A DNA stretch of 64,000 nucleotides from Sphingobium sp. AS12 (GTDB lineage Bacteria > Pseudomonadota > Alphaproteobacteria > Sphingomonadales > Sphingomonadaceae): contig NZ_JAHRGM010000024.1 of the NCBI RefSeq assembly GCF_019097845.1, forward strand, positions 372,001-436,000. Direction: 5' to 3'. Below the pieces are notes generated by a model. That model searched no databases and was not told the origin of the DNA. It was given only the letters and a program-made list of their open reading frames with translations. A program made the position numbers and the translations under genes. The stretch's first letter is position 1. Each line of letters begins with the position of its first letter. This document shows positions 44,875-52,484 of the stretch, in pieces.

Positions 44875-45304
44875 TATTCAATTGAAGCGCCTGCCCCATG
44901 GCGCAGGCCTGCCCATCCCTGCCTATGCCACCGCCCATGCGGCGGGCATGGATGTCGTGTCGGCAGAGGAACTGGTCCTGCCACCGGGCGGGCGTCATGC
45001 CGTCGCCACCGGCTTTGCGATGGCGATTCCCGAAGGCTATGAGGTGCAGGTGCGCCCCCGCTCCGGCCTTGCGCTCAAACATGGCATCAGCCTGCCAAAC
45101 ACCCCCGGCACGATCGACGCCGATTATCGCGGCGAATTGAAGATCATCCTCATCAACCTGGGCGACGCCCCCTTCCCGATCCAGCGCGGCGACCGTATCG
45201 CCCAGCTGGTCGTCGCGCCGGTGCAGCTTGCCAGCTTCACAGAGGTCGATATGCTGGACGACACCGCGCGGGGACAGGGCGGCTTTGGTTCGACAGGAGT
45301 GTGA
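44849..45304 (+). CDS. dut: dUTP diphosphatase
   Basis: A 151-residue trimeric dUTPase that keeps uracil out of DNA and supplies dUMP. All five motifs are present: [42 protein letters not shown] and GQGGFGSTG at the C-terminal arm. The ATG at 44849 lies inside the end of coaBC (26-base overlap), the usual coaBC-dut coupling in Alphaproteobacteria. Confidence 0.97.
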   Translation: MPSPLAPIDIQLKRLPHGAGLPIPAYATAHAAGMDVVSAEELVLPPGGRHAVATGFAMAIPEGYEVQVRPRSGLALKHGISLPNTPGTIDADYRGELKIILINLGDAPFPIQRGDRIAQLVVAPVQLASFTEVDMLDDTARGQGGFGSTGV

Positions 45305-45310
45305 CACGCG

Positions 45311-45790
45311 ATGACGATGCTGCTTTCGCTGATGCTGGCTGCGACCCCGGTGGCCGACGCCCTGCCGCCCATGCCGCAGGATCTGTCCGGCGTTCCGGTC
45401 ATCGAAGGCTGGCTGGGGCGCAAGATTTCGCCGCGCTGGTCGGAAGATGTCGCGAAGCTGTATCGGCGCGGTAAATGTCGTGGCGCAGTACCCTATGAAG
45501 GATCAAACCTGCTGGAGATCGACGTCCTGTTCCTGTTGACGGAGGACGGCAAGCCGCTGAAGATCGCGCCAGTCAACGCCAATTGCCCGGACGTGGAGAA
45601 GTTCGTCAGTCGTCGCATCCTCGGCACGCTGGGCAATTCTTTCCGCAATAATGGTCAGGCCGTGGTGAAGCCCGTCATGGTGGACGGGCGCACCATTGGC
45701 ACGGCGCGCCAGACCGCCGATGACAATCGCCCGACTGGCCCGGTCTGGATGCGCTCGCAGGTCCGCTTCCTCTGGTCCGACGCGCCATGA
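45311..45790 (+). CDS. Exported protein of unknown function
   Basis: A 159-residue protein with a short N-terminal hydrophobic stretch (MTMLLSLMLAATPVADA) that looks like a signal peptide. The rest is soluble and has two cysteines (in KCRGAVPYEG and ANCPDVEKF) that could form a periplasmic disulfide. VLFLLTEDGKPLKI and VKPVMVDGRTIG faintly recall TonB C-terminal-like folds, but I cannot assign it. Its stop overlaps the ATG of the E1-like gene (ATGA). Confidence 0.7.
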   Translation: MTMLLSLMLAATPVADALPPMPQDLSGVPVIEGWLGRKISPRWSEDVAKLYRRGKCRGAVPYEGSNLLEIDVLFLLTEDGKPLKIAPVNANCPDVEKFVSRRILGTLGNSFRNNGQAVVKPVMVDGRTIGTARQTADDNRPTGPVWMRSQVRFLWSDAP

Positions 45791-46554
45791 CGCTGAGCGA
45801 CGATCAGTTGGAGCGCTATGCCCGCCATATCGTGCTGAAGGAAATTGGCGGCGCGGGACAGGCGCGGCTCTTGTCCGCCGATGTCGCGGTGATCGGCGCG
45901 GGCGGCATTGGCAGCCCGGCGATCCTCTATCTCGCTGCCGCTGGCGTCGGCACCATCCGGGTGATCGACGATGACGCGGTCGCGCTGTCCAACCTGCAAC
46001 GGCAGGTCTTGTTCGGCACGGCGGACGTCGGCGGGCCCAAGGCGGAAGTCGCGATGGCGGCGGTCGCGCGGCTGAACCCGGACGTCAAGCTGATCCCGAT
46101 CAACGCGCGGATCGACGCGGACAATGCCGCGCTGATGCTGCGCGATGCGGACGTAGTGCTGGACGGCAGCGACAGTTTCACGACCCGGCTGGCGGTCGCC
46201 GGCGCGGCGCAACGGTTGCGCATTCCGCTCGTCTCGGCGGCGGTCGGCCCGTTTGAGGGACAGATCGCCACCTATCGCGGCTGGGAAGCGGACAAGCCCT
46301 GTTATCGCTGCCTGGTGGGTGCGCCCGAAGATGCGCCGGAACGCAATTGCGCCGAAACCGGCGTTATCGGCGCACTCACCGGCGCGATGGGCAGTCTGGC
46401 CGCGCTGGAGGTGATCCGCGCCCTCGTGCCTTTCGGCGCGGACATGGCCGGGCGGCTGCTGATCGCCGATCTTCTGTCCATGCGGTTCCGCACGCTCGAC
46501 GTCCCCAAAGACGCCGCCTGCCCGGCCTGCGCCGTGCAACTATGCGTCCCTTAA
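45787..46554 (+). CDS. E1-like adenylating enzyme (HesA/MoeB/ThiF family)
   Basis: A 255-residue E1-like enzyme that adenylates the C-terminal glycine of a ubiquitin-fold sulfur carrier. VAVIGAGGIGSPAILYLAAAGVG is the nucleotide loop (about 33-55), NLQRQVLFG supplies the arginine finger, and DGSDSFTTR the conserved aspartates. Two CxxC pairs (CYRC and CPAC) bind zinc. ERNCAETGVIGALTG has the cysteine seen in MoeB and ThiF. No moaD is adjacent, so it could serve MoaD, ThiS or another carrier. It overlaps the next gene by 13 bases. Confidence 0.92.
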   Translation: MTLSDDQLERYARHIVLKEIGGAGQARLLSADVAVIGAGGIGSPAILYLAAAGVGTIRVIDDDAVALSNLQRQVLFGTADVGGPKAEVAMAAVARLNPDVKLIPINARIDADNAALMLRDADVVLDGSDSFTTRLAVAGAAQRLRIPLVSAAVGPFEGQIATYRGWEADKPCYRCLVGAPEDAPERNCAETGVIGALTGAMGSLAALEVIRALVPFGADMAGRLLIADLLSMRFRTLDVPKDAACPACAVQLCVP

Positions 46555-46907
46555 GGATTATCGTCACCGCCGCTGACGCTGAAAGGCTGCGTGGCGCGCT
46601 GGTGCTGGCTAGTGCGCAGGCGGCGCTGGGTGGCGCAGCGGCGCTGTTCCTGCAACTCGATGCCGTCGCCCTGCTCCGCCCTCCGGTCACCGCGCCAGAG
46701 GACGCGGCGCACCGTGCGGCGGGCTTGCCTGACCTCGCCACCCTGCTGACCGAAGCACAGGCGCTGGGCGTCACCATCAACGCCTGTCAGAGCGGGCTGG
46801 CGCTGTGCGCTATGTCGGCGGATGCGCTGCCGCCGGGCGTTGATGTCGGCGGACCTGTGGCGTTCATGCAGGCGACCGGCGATGATGCGCGGCTGCTGTT
46901 CGGCTAA
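46542..46907 (+). CDS. DsrE/DsrF-like family protein
   Basis: A 121-residue protein starting within the end of the E1-like gene. The order LRIIVTAADAERLRGALVLASAQAALGG, then GLPDLATLLTEAQALGVTINACQSGL, fits the DsrE-like sulfur relay fold, with a candidate active cysteine in ACQSGLALC. DsrE/TusD proteins carry persulfide sulfur. The overlap with an E1-like enzyme would suit a sulfur transfer role, but that is inference. It converges on an M48 peptidase gene three bases away. Confidence 0.75.
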   Translation: MRPLRIIVTAADAERLRGALVLASAQAALGGAAALFLQLDAVALLRPPVTAPEDAAHRAAGLPDLATLLTEAQALGVTINACQSGLALCAMSADALPPGVDVGGPVAFMQATGDDARLLFG

Positions 46908-46910
46908 CGA

Positions 46911-47987
46911 TCAGAAGTCACGGCCCCAGGCCTTGGCGACATCGGGATCGGCTGCGCAGGACGCCCGCAGCGCGCGCCACTGCGCCGCATCGAGCGCCGG
47001 GCGATAGCGCGCGCCCGGCTCGACGGCTGCGGCAAAACGCTTGCGCCGTTCGCTCGACAGTGGGTGCGAGGATAGCCAGGTCATGGCCTGCCCCTCGCGT
47101 GTCGTTTCACGCTTCCCGCCCATGCGCATGAAGAAATCCGCCGTGCGCGCCGGGGAAATGGCCGCCCGCCGCATCTGGTCGATCGCAACCCCGTCCGCCG
47201 CAGCCTCGGCATTGCGGCCATAGCTGAGCGCCAGCACGCTGTTGAGATAGCCCCCACTGCTCCCACCAAAGCCGCCCAGCACGACACTCAGCCCCAATTG
47301 CCGCACGAGTCCCGCCACCGTGTCACGATGCCGGACATGGCCCAGTTCATGGCCAAGGATGCCAGCCACCTCGTCGGGCGACCCGGCCTGTTGCACCAGT
47401 CCGTCAAACAGGATGATCCGCCCGCCCGGCAGGGTGACCGCATTGACCAGCGGAATGTTGGCGATGGCGATGTCGCGCGCTTCCCCCTGGGGATCGACCC
47501 GCGCCACCAGCGCCCGCAACGCCGCGTCACCCGCCTGTGTGTGGCAAAAGCGCCCGCCAAAATCGCCAACCATCGCGTCGCCCATCCGGTTTTCCCAGCT
47601 TTGCGGGATCAGCGGCGCGATAACAGCGGGTGCCTCCGCCGCACCCCAGACCACGAGCGCTGCAATGACCGTAAAGACGCCAGCCGCCGGCCAGAATCCG
47701 AAACGGTCGATCCATCGACCATAGCGTTCGACTCTGGGCAGATGCGCGGCAATCTCAGCCGGTGCCTGACCGGCAAAACCCATGCGCCAGCCAGGCAAGG
47801 CGCGATGGCCGTAGGCCGACCGTCCTTTCTCCGCACCGATGACGGTCAGGTCGGCCCAATCGACCAACGTGCCGGTCCAGCCGCTATCCGCCTCCTGCAA
47901 GTAAAAGCCTGTCACGTCGGGTTGGAGCAGCACGTCGCGCCGGATGGCCGTCACGCCATCATAGTGCCACAGCCGAAAATCGGACAT
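46911..47987 (-). CDS. M48 family zinc metallopeptidase
   Basis: A 358-residue membrane protease. A hydrophobic helix (about 99-118) follows an N-terminal soluble region. The zinc motif is GHELGHVRHRD (HExxH) at about 213-223, with the third ligand glutamate in GRNAEAAADGVAID. AIANIPLVNAVTLPGGRIILFDGL is the M48 substrate cleft region. It is the last gene of an exbD-yjgN-M48 run on the minus strand, with a five-base gap after yjgN. The yjgN-M48 pairing is common in Proteobacteria. Confidence 0.92.
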   Translation of the reverse strand: MSDFRLWHYDGVTAIRRDVLLQPDVTGFYLQEADSGWTGTLVDWADLTVIGAEKGRSAYGHRALPGWRMGFAGQAPAEIAAHLPRVERYGRWIDRFGFWPAAGVFTVIAALVVWGAAEAPAVIAPLIPQSWENRMGDAMVGDFGGRFCHTQAGDAALRALVARVDPQGEARDIAIANIPLVNAVTLPGGRIILFDGLVQQAGSPDEVAGILGHELGHVRHRDTVAGLVRQLGLSVVLGGFGGSSGGYLNSVLALSYGRNAEAAADGVAIDQMRRAAISPARTADFFMRMGGKRETTREGQAMTWLSSHPLSSERRKRFAAAVEPGARYRPALDAAQWRALRASCAADPDVAKAWGRDF

Positions 47988-47992
47988 GGCGA

Positions 47993-49078
47993 TCAGAACG
48001 CTCCTACGTCGAAGGCATCAAGCAGGCCTTCGCCATGACGATCGGTCCTGGTCTGCGACTGCGTCAGCTGATCGGTATAGACTTCGCCAGCCGCGCCCAT
48101 GTGGGTGATGAAGAATTTCCAATGGCGATATTCCAGAAAGATCGCCCCGATCCCCAACGTGCCCACCACCAGCGCGACGTCCACGAAGAATAGCGCAAGC
48201 CAATCGTCGGTGCTCGCCTCGAACGAGAATTGCAGGCCGCCCAGCGTGAGATTGTCGATCGCCTCGCGCAGGAAGGCGGCGTAATACGCCAGCGCGATCA
48301 AACCAAGCAAAACATAAACACCAACGGAGATGACCAGAAAGGCAATGATGCGCAGGATCGGCGGGAAGTTGGACGTCACCCAGACACCGCCCAGATATCC
48401 GCCAAAGGTTCCGGCCGTCGCCACGGCCAGCAGCACGAACAGGATCGGTGCCAGATAGAAGAGCAAAAAGCGCTTCATGAGCGGCCGGGCGCGGCCGTGG
48501 GCAACGAAAGGCTCCGACCCGAAGCTCATCCGGTTCATGCGGCGATTCCACAAGGACATCATCGACCAGGGGATCAGCAAGCCGAACGGCAGATAGGCGA
48601 CCAGCGTGCGCCACATATATTGCAGGCCATAGCCAAAACCCCGATCGTCGCTGCCGCCTCTGATGCCGTGCCACCAGGTCCGGCTCAGACGGTACCGCAG
48701 CGCGCGGAAGCGGGCGACGCCGGTAAAGTAGAAGATCGTGAAGCCCGCGACCATCGTGAGGATGCCGGCCAAAGCCGTGTGTCCTTGCAGCAGCAACGCC
48801 TGCGCGCCGAACTGAAGGAACAGAAAGGGCAGGCCGATCAGCAACACCACCATCAGGAAGCCAAAGAACAGTTCCTTGCCCGTCCCTGTCCACTCCAACC
48901 AATCGTCAATGAAGCGCGTATTCGCCCACAAATAGCGCCGGGTCCGCGCCGTCGCCCAGAAGCGATAGACGCCCAGCGTCACGATCGTCAGGAACAGGTT
49001 GGTAAAAGCAATCGGCGCATAACTGCGCCAACTGCCTTCGAACGCGAAACTGGCTTGCGCGTCCACATCGTCCGTCAT
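47993..49078 (-). CDS. YjgN family (DUF898) membrane protein
   Basis: A 361-residue inner-membrane protein with about seven hydrophobic segments. FEGSWRSYAPIAFTNLFLTIVTLGVYRFWATARTRRYLW (12-50) and its internal repeat-like block FEASTDDWLALFFVDVALVVGTLGIGAI, YRHWKFFITH are typical of DUF898. Function is unknown. It is followed by an M48 peptidase and preceded by exbD. Confidence 0.9.
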   Translation of the reverse strand: MTDDVDAQASFAFEGSWRSYAPIAFTNLFLTIVTLGVYRFWATARTRRYLWANTRFIDDWLEWTGTGKELFFGFLMVVLLIGLPFLFLQFGAQALLLQGHTALAGILTMVAGFTIFYFTGVARFRALRYRLSRTWWHGIRGGSDDRGFGYGLQYMWRTLVAYLPFGLLIPWSMMSLWNRRMNRMSFGSEPFVAHGRARPLMKRFLLFYLAPILFVLLAVATAGTFGGYLGGVWVTSNFPPILRIIAFLVISVGVYVLLGLIALAYYAAFLREAIDNLTLGGLQFSFEASTDDWLALFFVDVALVVGTLGIGAIFLEYRHWKFFITHMGAAGEVYTDQLTQSQTRTDRHGEGLLDAFDVGAF

Positions 49079-49136
49079 CTATGCCCCCAAATATACCCCG
49101 GAGGCCACAAGACATGGACGAAAGCGGAGGGTCAAG

Positions 49137-49574
49137 TCAGAAGTCGCGATAGCGTTCGTTACCCACAAACCCCAATTTGGTCACGCCCGATCGCCTGATG
49201 TCGGCCAGCACTTCATCGACCGCCAGATAGCGGGCGGCGGCATCAGGCTGGAACTGCAATTCCGGTTCGACCGGCATCCGCAGCGACGCGGCGAGATATT
49301 GGCGCAGCGTCAGCCGGTCGACCGCCGCACCGTTCCAGCGGATCACGCCATCGGCATCGACGCCGACCTTGTTCTTGACCGGATCGGGCATCGGCTGCTG
49401 CGGCGTCACCGGGGTCTGGGGCAGGTCGATGCCAACACTGTGCGTCTGGATCGGGATGGTGATGATGAACATGATGAGCAGCACCAGCATGACGTCGATC
49501 AGCGGCGTCGTGTTCATCTCTCCCATCGGCATGTCGCCCGACGGGATAACGGGTGATGACAGGCGTGAAACCAT
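49137..49574 (-). CDS. ExbD/TolR-type biopolymer transport protein
   Basis: A 145-residue inner-membrane component of proton-driven energy transduction to TonB. MGEMNTTPLIDVMLVLLIMFIITIP (17-41) is the single helix with the essential aspartate (D27). The periplasmic domain ends DIRRSGVTKLGFVGNERY. No exbB or tonB is next to it, so it must work with partners encoded elsewhere. The ribosome binding site GGAGGG is clear. A Zur-like palindrome lies 22 bases upstream. Confidence 0.9.
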   Translation of the reverse strand: MVSRLSSPVIPSGDMPMGEMNTTPLIDVMLVLLIMFIITIPIQTHSVGIDLPQTPVTPQQPMPDPVKNKVGVDADGVIRWNGAAVDRLTLRQYLAASLRMPVEPELQFQPDAAARYLAVDEVLADIRRSGVTKLGFVGNERYRDF

Positions 49575-49595
49575 GAAACCCTCCTGCGATAAAAT

Positions 49596-49613
49596 GTTAT
49601 GTTAGAACATATC
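49596..49613. promoter_or_regulatory. Zur-like palindrome upstream of exbD
   Basis: GTTATGTTAGAACATATC contains a perfect TATGTT/AACATA inverted repeat around AG and matches the general ATGTTAT...ATAACAT pattern of zinc-uptake regulator sites. It is 22 bases before the exbD ATG and could control exbD-yjgN-M48. Assignment to Zur is by resemblance only. Confidence 0.4.
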
Positions 49614-49652
49614 TGATGCGCCTTTTCCTGTTTGTCGGCAAGTCCCCTTCTA

Positions 49653-49680
49653 TTGACAGGCAGGGCGGCCCATTTATGGG
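49653..49680 (+). promoter_or_regulatory. Likely housekeeping promoter of thrS
   Basis: TTGACA (49653-49658), a 16-base spacer, then TATGGG (49675-49680), 51 bases before the thrS start. Confidence 0.5.
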
Positions 49681-49731
49681 GAAGGCGCGGCATTTGCGGC
49701 CGCTCTCCGCTTAGCCTTTCAAGGAAATCCT

Positions 49732-51729
49732 GTGTCCGCCATGCTCAAAATCACTCTGCCCGACGGTAACGTGCGCGAAGTCGCGCCCGGCACTACCCCG
49801 GCGGATATTGCAGCGGCGATCGGGCCGGGGCTGGCCAAGGCGGCGATTGCGGCGCGGGTCGATGGCGAGTTGCGCGATATCAACCGCCCGCTGGAGCAGG
49901 ACGCGACGCTGGCGCTGGTGACGGCGAAGGATGAGGCCGACGCGCTGGAACTGGCGCGGCATGATTTCGCGCATATCCTTGCCGAAGCGGTGCAGACCCT
50001 GTTCCCCGGCACGCAGATCACCTTCGGCCCGTCCACCGACGACGGCTTCTATTATGATTTCGCGCCCAACCCCGAACGCGGCCCCTTCACCGACGAGGAT
50101 CTGCCCGCGATCGAGGCGAAGATGCGGGAGATCATCGCCGCCGACAAGCCGCTGCGCCGCGAAGTCATCGCCCGCGACACGCTGATTGCGCAATGGCAGG
50201 CGGCGGGCGAAACGTTCAAGGCGCAGTGGGCCGCCGAACTGCCCCAGGGCGAGGAACTGACCGTCTATCATAGCGGTGACGGCTGGTATGACATGTGCCG
50301 TGGCCCGCATTTGGCCTCGACCGGGCGGCTCGATCCGTCGGCCTTCAAGCTGACGCGGGTGTCGGGCGCTTATTGGCGCGGCGATCAGAACAATGCGATG
50401 CTGTCCCGCATCTACGGCACCGGCTGGCTCAACAAGAAGCAACTGGCCGAACATCTGACGCGCCTGGAAGAAGCGGCCAAGCGCGACCATCGCAAGCTGG
50501 GCGCAGAGATGGACCTGTTCCACCTGCAACAGGAAGCGCATGGCAGCGTGTTCTGGCATCCCAAGGGCTATCTGATCTGGCGTCAGCTGGAGGCCTATAT
50601 GCGCCGCGCCATCGACGATGCGGGCTATCGCGAGGTCAAGACGCCGCAGGTGATGGACGCGCGCCAGTGGGAAACGTCGGGCCATTGGGGCAAATATCGC
50701 GAAAACATGTTCGTCATCCCCGACGAAGTGCCTAACGTCGACGATGAAGGCCCGCTGGTGTCGGACGATGCCGACTGGATGGCATTGAAGCCCATGAACT
50801 GCCCGGCGCATGTGCTGATCTTCCGTCAGGGGATCAAAAGCTATCGCGACCTGCCGCTGCGCTTCTACGAAAATGGCTGCTGCCACCGCAACGAGCCGCA
50901 TGGCGCGCTGCACGGCCTGATGCGGGTGCGGCAATTCACGCAGGACGACGCGCATATCTTCTGCCGCGAGGATCAGATTGTCGAGGAAGTCCGCGCCTTC
51001 TGCGCGCTGGCCGACCGAATCTACAAGGATTTCGGTTTTACCTACTCGATCAAGCTGGCCCTGCGCCCCGAAAAGCGCTTCGGCAGCGAGGAGATGTGGG
51101 ACAAGGCGGAGAATGAACTGCGCGCCGCCGTTGCCGCCGCGGGTCTCAACACGCCGGAATTTGGCTGGGAAGAACTGCCGGGCGAAGGCGCTTTCTACGC
51201 GCCCAAGCTGGAATGGCATCTCACTGACGCGATCGGCCGGACATGGCAGGTCGGCACGATCCAGTCGGACCGCGTCCTGCCCGAACGACTCGACGCCAGC
51301 TATGTCGGCGAAGATGGCGAACGGCATCGCCCCGTCATGCTCCACCGCGCCATTTTCGGCAGCTATGAACGCTTCATCGGCATCCTGATCGAACATTATG
51401 CCGGGCGCTTTCCGGCCTGGCTGGCCCCGGTGCAGGCGGTGGTCGCGACCATCGTGTCGGACGCGGACGACTATGCGGGCGAGGTGCTGGCGAAGCTGCG
51501 CGCCGCGGGCATCCGCGCCGAAGCGGACCTGCGCAACGAGAAGATCAATTACAAGGTGCGCGAACATAGTCTCGCCAAAGTCCCCAACCTGCTGGTCGTG
51601 GGCCGGCGGGAGGCGGAGGAAGGCAAGGTCGCGCTGCGCGTGCTGGGCAGCGACGGGCAGAGCTTCCTTTCGCTCGACGAAGCGATTTCCCGCCTTGCAA
51701 ATGAAGCCCGCGCGCCCGATATGCTGTAG
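49732..51729 (+). CDS. thrS: Threonyl-tRNA synthetase
   Basis: A 665-residue class II synthetase. The TGS domain is at 1-65, the editing domain follows ([21 protein letters not shown] with its histidines, and [14 protein letters not shown]), and the catalytic core has [47 protein letters not shown] and the motif 3 [19 protein letters not shown]. The anticodon-binding domain ends the protein. The GTG at 49732 is chosen because AAGGAAA is well spaced before it; ATG at 49741 is the alternative. Confidence 0.97.
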   Translation: MSAMLKITLPDGNVREVAPGTTPADIAAAIGPGLAKAAIAARVDGELRDINRPLEQDATLALVTAKDEADALELARHDFAHILAEAVQTLFPGTQITFGPSTDDGFYYDFAPNPERGPFTDEDLPAIEAKMREIIAADKPLRREVIARDTLIAQWQAAGETFKAQWAAELPQGEELTVYHSGDGWYDMCRGPHLASTGRLDPSAFKLTRVSGAYWRGDQNNAMLSRIYGTGWLNKKQLAEHLTRLEEAAKRDHRKLGAEMDLFHLQQEAHGSVFWHPKGYLIWRQLEAYMRRAIDDAGYREVKTPQVMDARQWETSGHWGKYRENMFVIPDEVPNVDDEGPLVSDDADWMALKPMNCPAHVLIFRQGIKSYRDLPLRFYENGCCHRNEPHGALHGLMRVRQFTQDDAHIFCREDQIVEEVRAFCALADRIYKDFGFTYSIKLALRPEKRFGSEEMWDKAENELRAAVAAAGLNTPEFGWEELPGEGAFYAPKLEWHLTDAIGRTWQVGTIQSDRVLPERLDASYVGEDGERHRPVMLHRAIFGSYERFIGILIEHYAGRFPAWLAPVQAVVATIVSDADDYAGEVLAKLRAAGIRAEADLRNEKINYKVREHSLAKVPNLLVVGRREAEEGKVALRVLGSDGQSFLSLDEAISRLANEARAPDML

Positions 51730-51745
51730 CGGCTGCAATGCCACA

Positions 51746-51780
51746 GGGTTCGTGATTCCTTGACTGAGGATCACGGACCC
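51746..51780 (+). terminator. Hairpin in the thrS-infC spacer
   Basis: GGGTTCGTGATTCCT pairs with AGGATCACGGACCC across a short TGACTG loop with one bulge and one mismatch or wobble. It is followed by CTTTGCGCTTT, so it may be a weak terminator of thrS or an attenuator in the infC leader. Confidence 0.5.
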
Positions 51781-51846
51781 CTTTGCGCTTTGCCAAAAAG
51801 CCGCTAAGAGCCACTCGTTTTTGCAACGACCATAGGAGATACTGCT

Positions 51847-52392
51847 ATACGTCCCCCAATGATGCGCCGCCCGCTGGCGCCGCCGCCGAAATCCGGCCCT
51901 CGCTACAATGAATTCATCACGGTCCCCAAAGTCCGCGTGATTGACGGGGAAGGCGAGAATCTGGGTGTGATGTTTACGCAGGAAGCGATCGAACAGGCGG
52001 CCGATGTCGGCCTGGACCTGGTCGAAGTATCGCCCACGGCTGACCCGCCGGTCTGCAAGTTTCTGGACATCGGCAAATATAAGTACGAAGCCCAGAAAAA
52101 GGCGAATATCGCCCGCAAGACGCAAAAGACGCAGGAACTCAAAGAGATCAAGATGCGTCCGAACATCGACGATCATGACTATGATACGAAGATGAAGAAG
52201 GTGCATGATTTCATCGGCGACGGCGACAAGGTGAAGATCACCCTGCGCTTCCGTGGCCGCGAACTCAGCCACCAGCAACTCGGCATGGCCCTGCTCCAGC
52301 GCGTCGCGGAAAATGTCGCCGAAGTCGCCAAGGTCGAAGCCTATCCCCGCATGGAAGGCCGCCAGATGCTGATGGTGCTGGCCCCGAAGTAA
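51847..52392 (+). CDS. infC: Translation initiation factor IF-3, apparent AUA start
   Basis: A protein of 181 residues if it starts at ATA (51847), or 177 from the ATG at 51859. [52 protein letters not shown] and [23 protein letters not shown] are diagnostic of IF-3. AGGAG at 51834-51838 is eight bases before the ATA but 20 before the ATG, so the ATA is favoured. infC in many bacteria uses a rare start that IF-3 itself discriminates against, giving autoregulation. A strong terminator follows the stop. Confidence 0.95.
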   Translation: MRPPMMRRPLAPPPKSGPRYNEFITVPKVRVIDGEGENLGVMFTQEAIEQAADVGLDLVEVSPTADPPVCKFLDIGKYKYEAQKKANIARKTQKTQELKEIKMRPNIDDHDYDTKMKKVHDFIGDGDKVKITLRFRGRELSHQQLGMALLQRVAENVAEVAKVEAYPRMEGRQMLMVLAPK

Positions 52393-52414
52393 AATTTTGT
52401 TCTGCTCATGTACC

Positions 52415-52453
52415 AAAAGGGGCGGAGTCTTTTACCAGACTCCGCCCCTTTTT
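52415..52453. terminator. Bidirectional terminator after infC
   Basis: A 16-base perfect stem (AAAAGGGGCGGAGTCT with AGACTCCGCCCCTTTT) and six-base loop, with T-runs on both strands. It serves infC on the plus strand and the transglutaminase-like gene on the minus strand. Confidence 0.95.
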
Positions 52454-52484
52454 GCGTCGCGACGTGGCGTACTTTTCTACAGGA

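Noticed and set aside
49711-52416. A 901-codon open frame on the minus strand
   Set aside because: It is the antisense shadow of thrS and infC. Its translation shows no domain and the plus-strand genes are certain.
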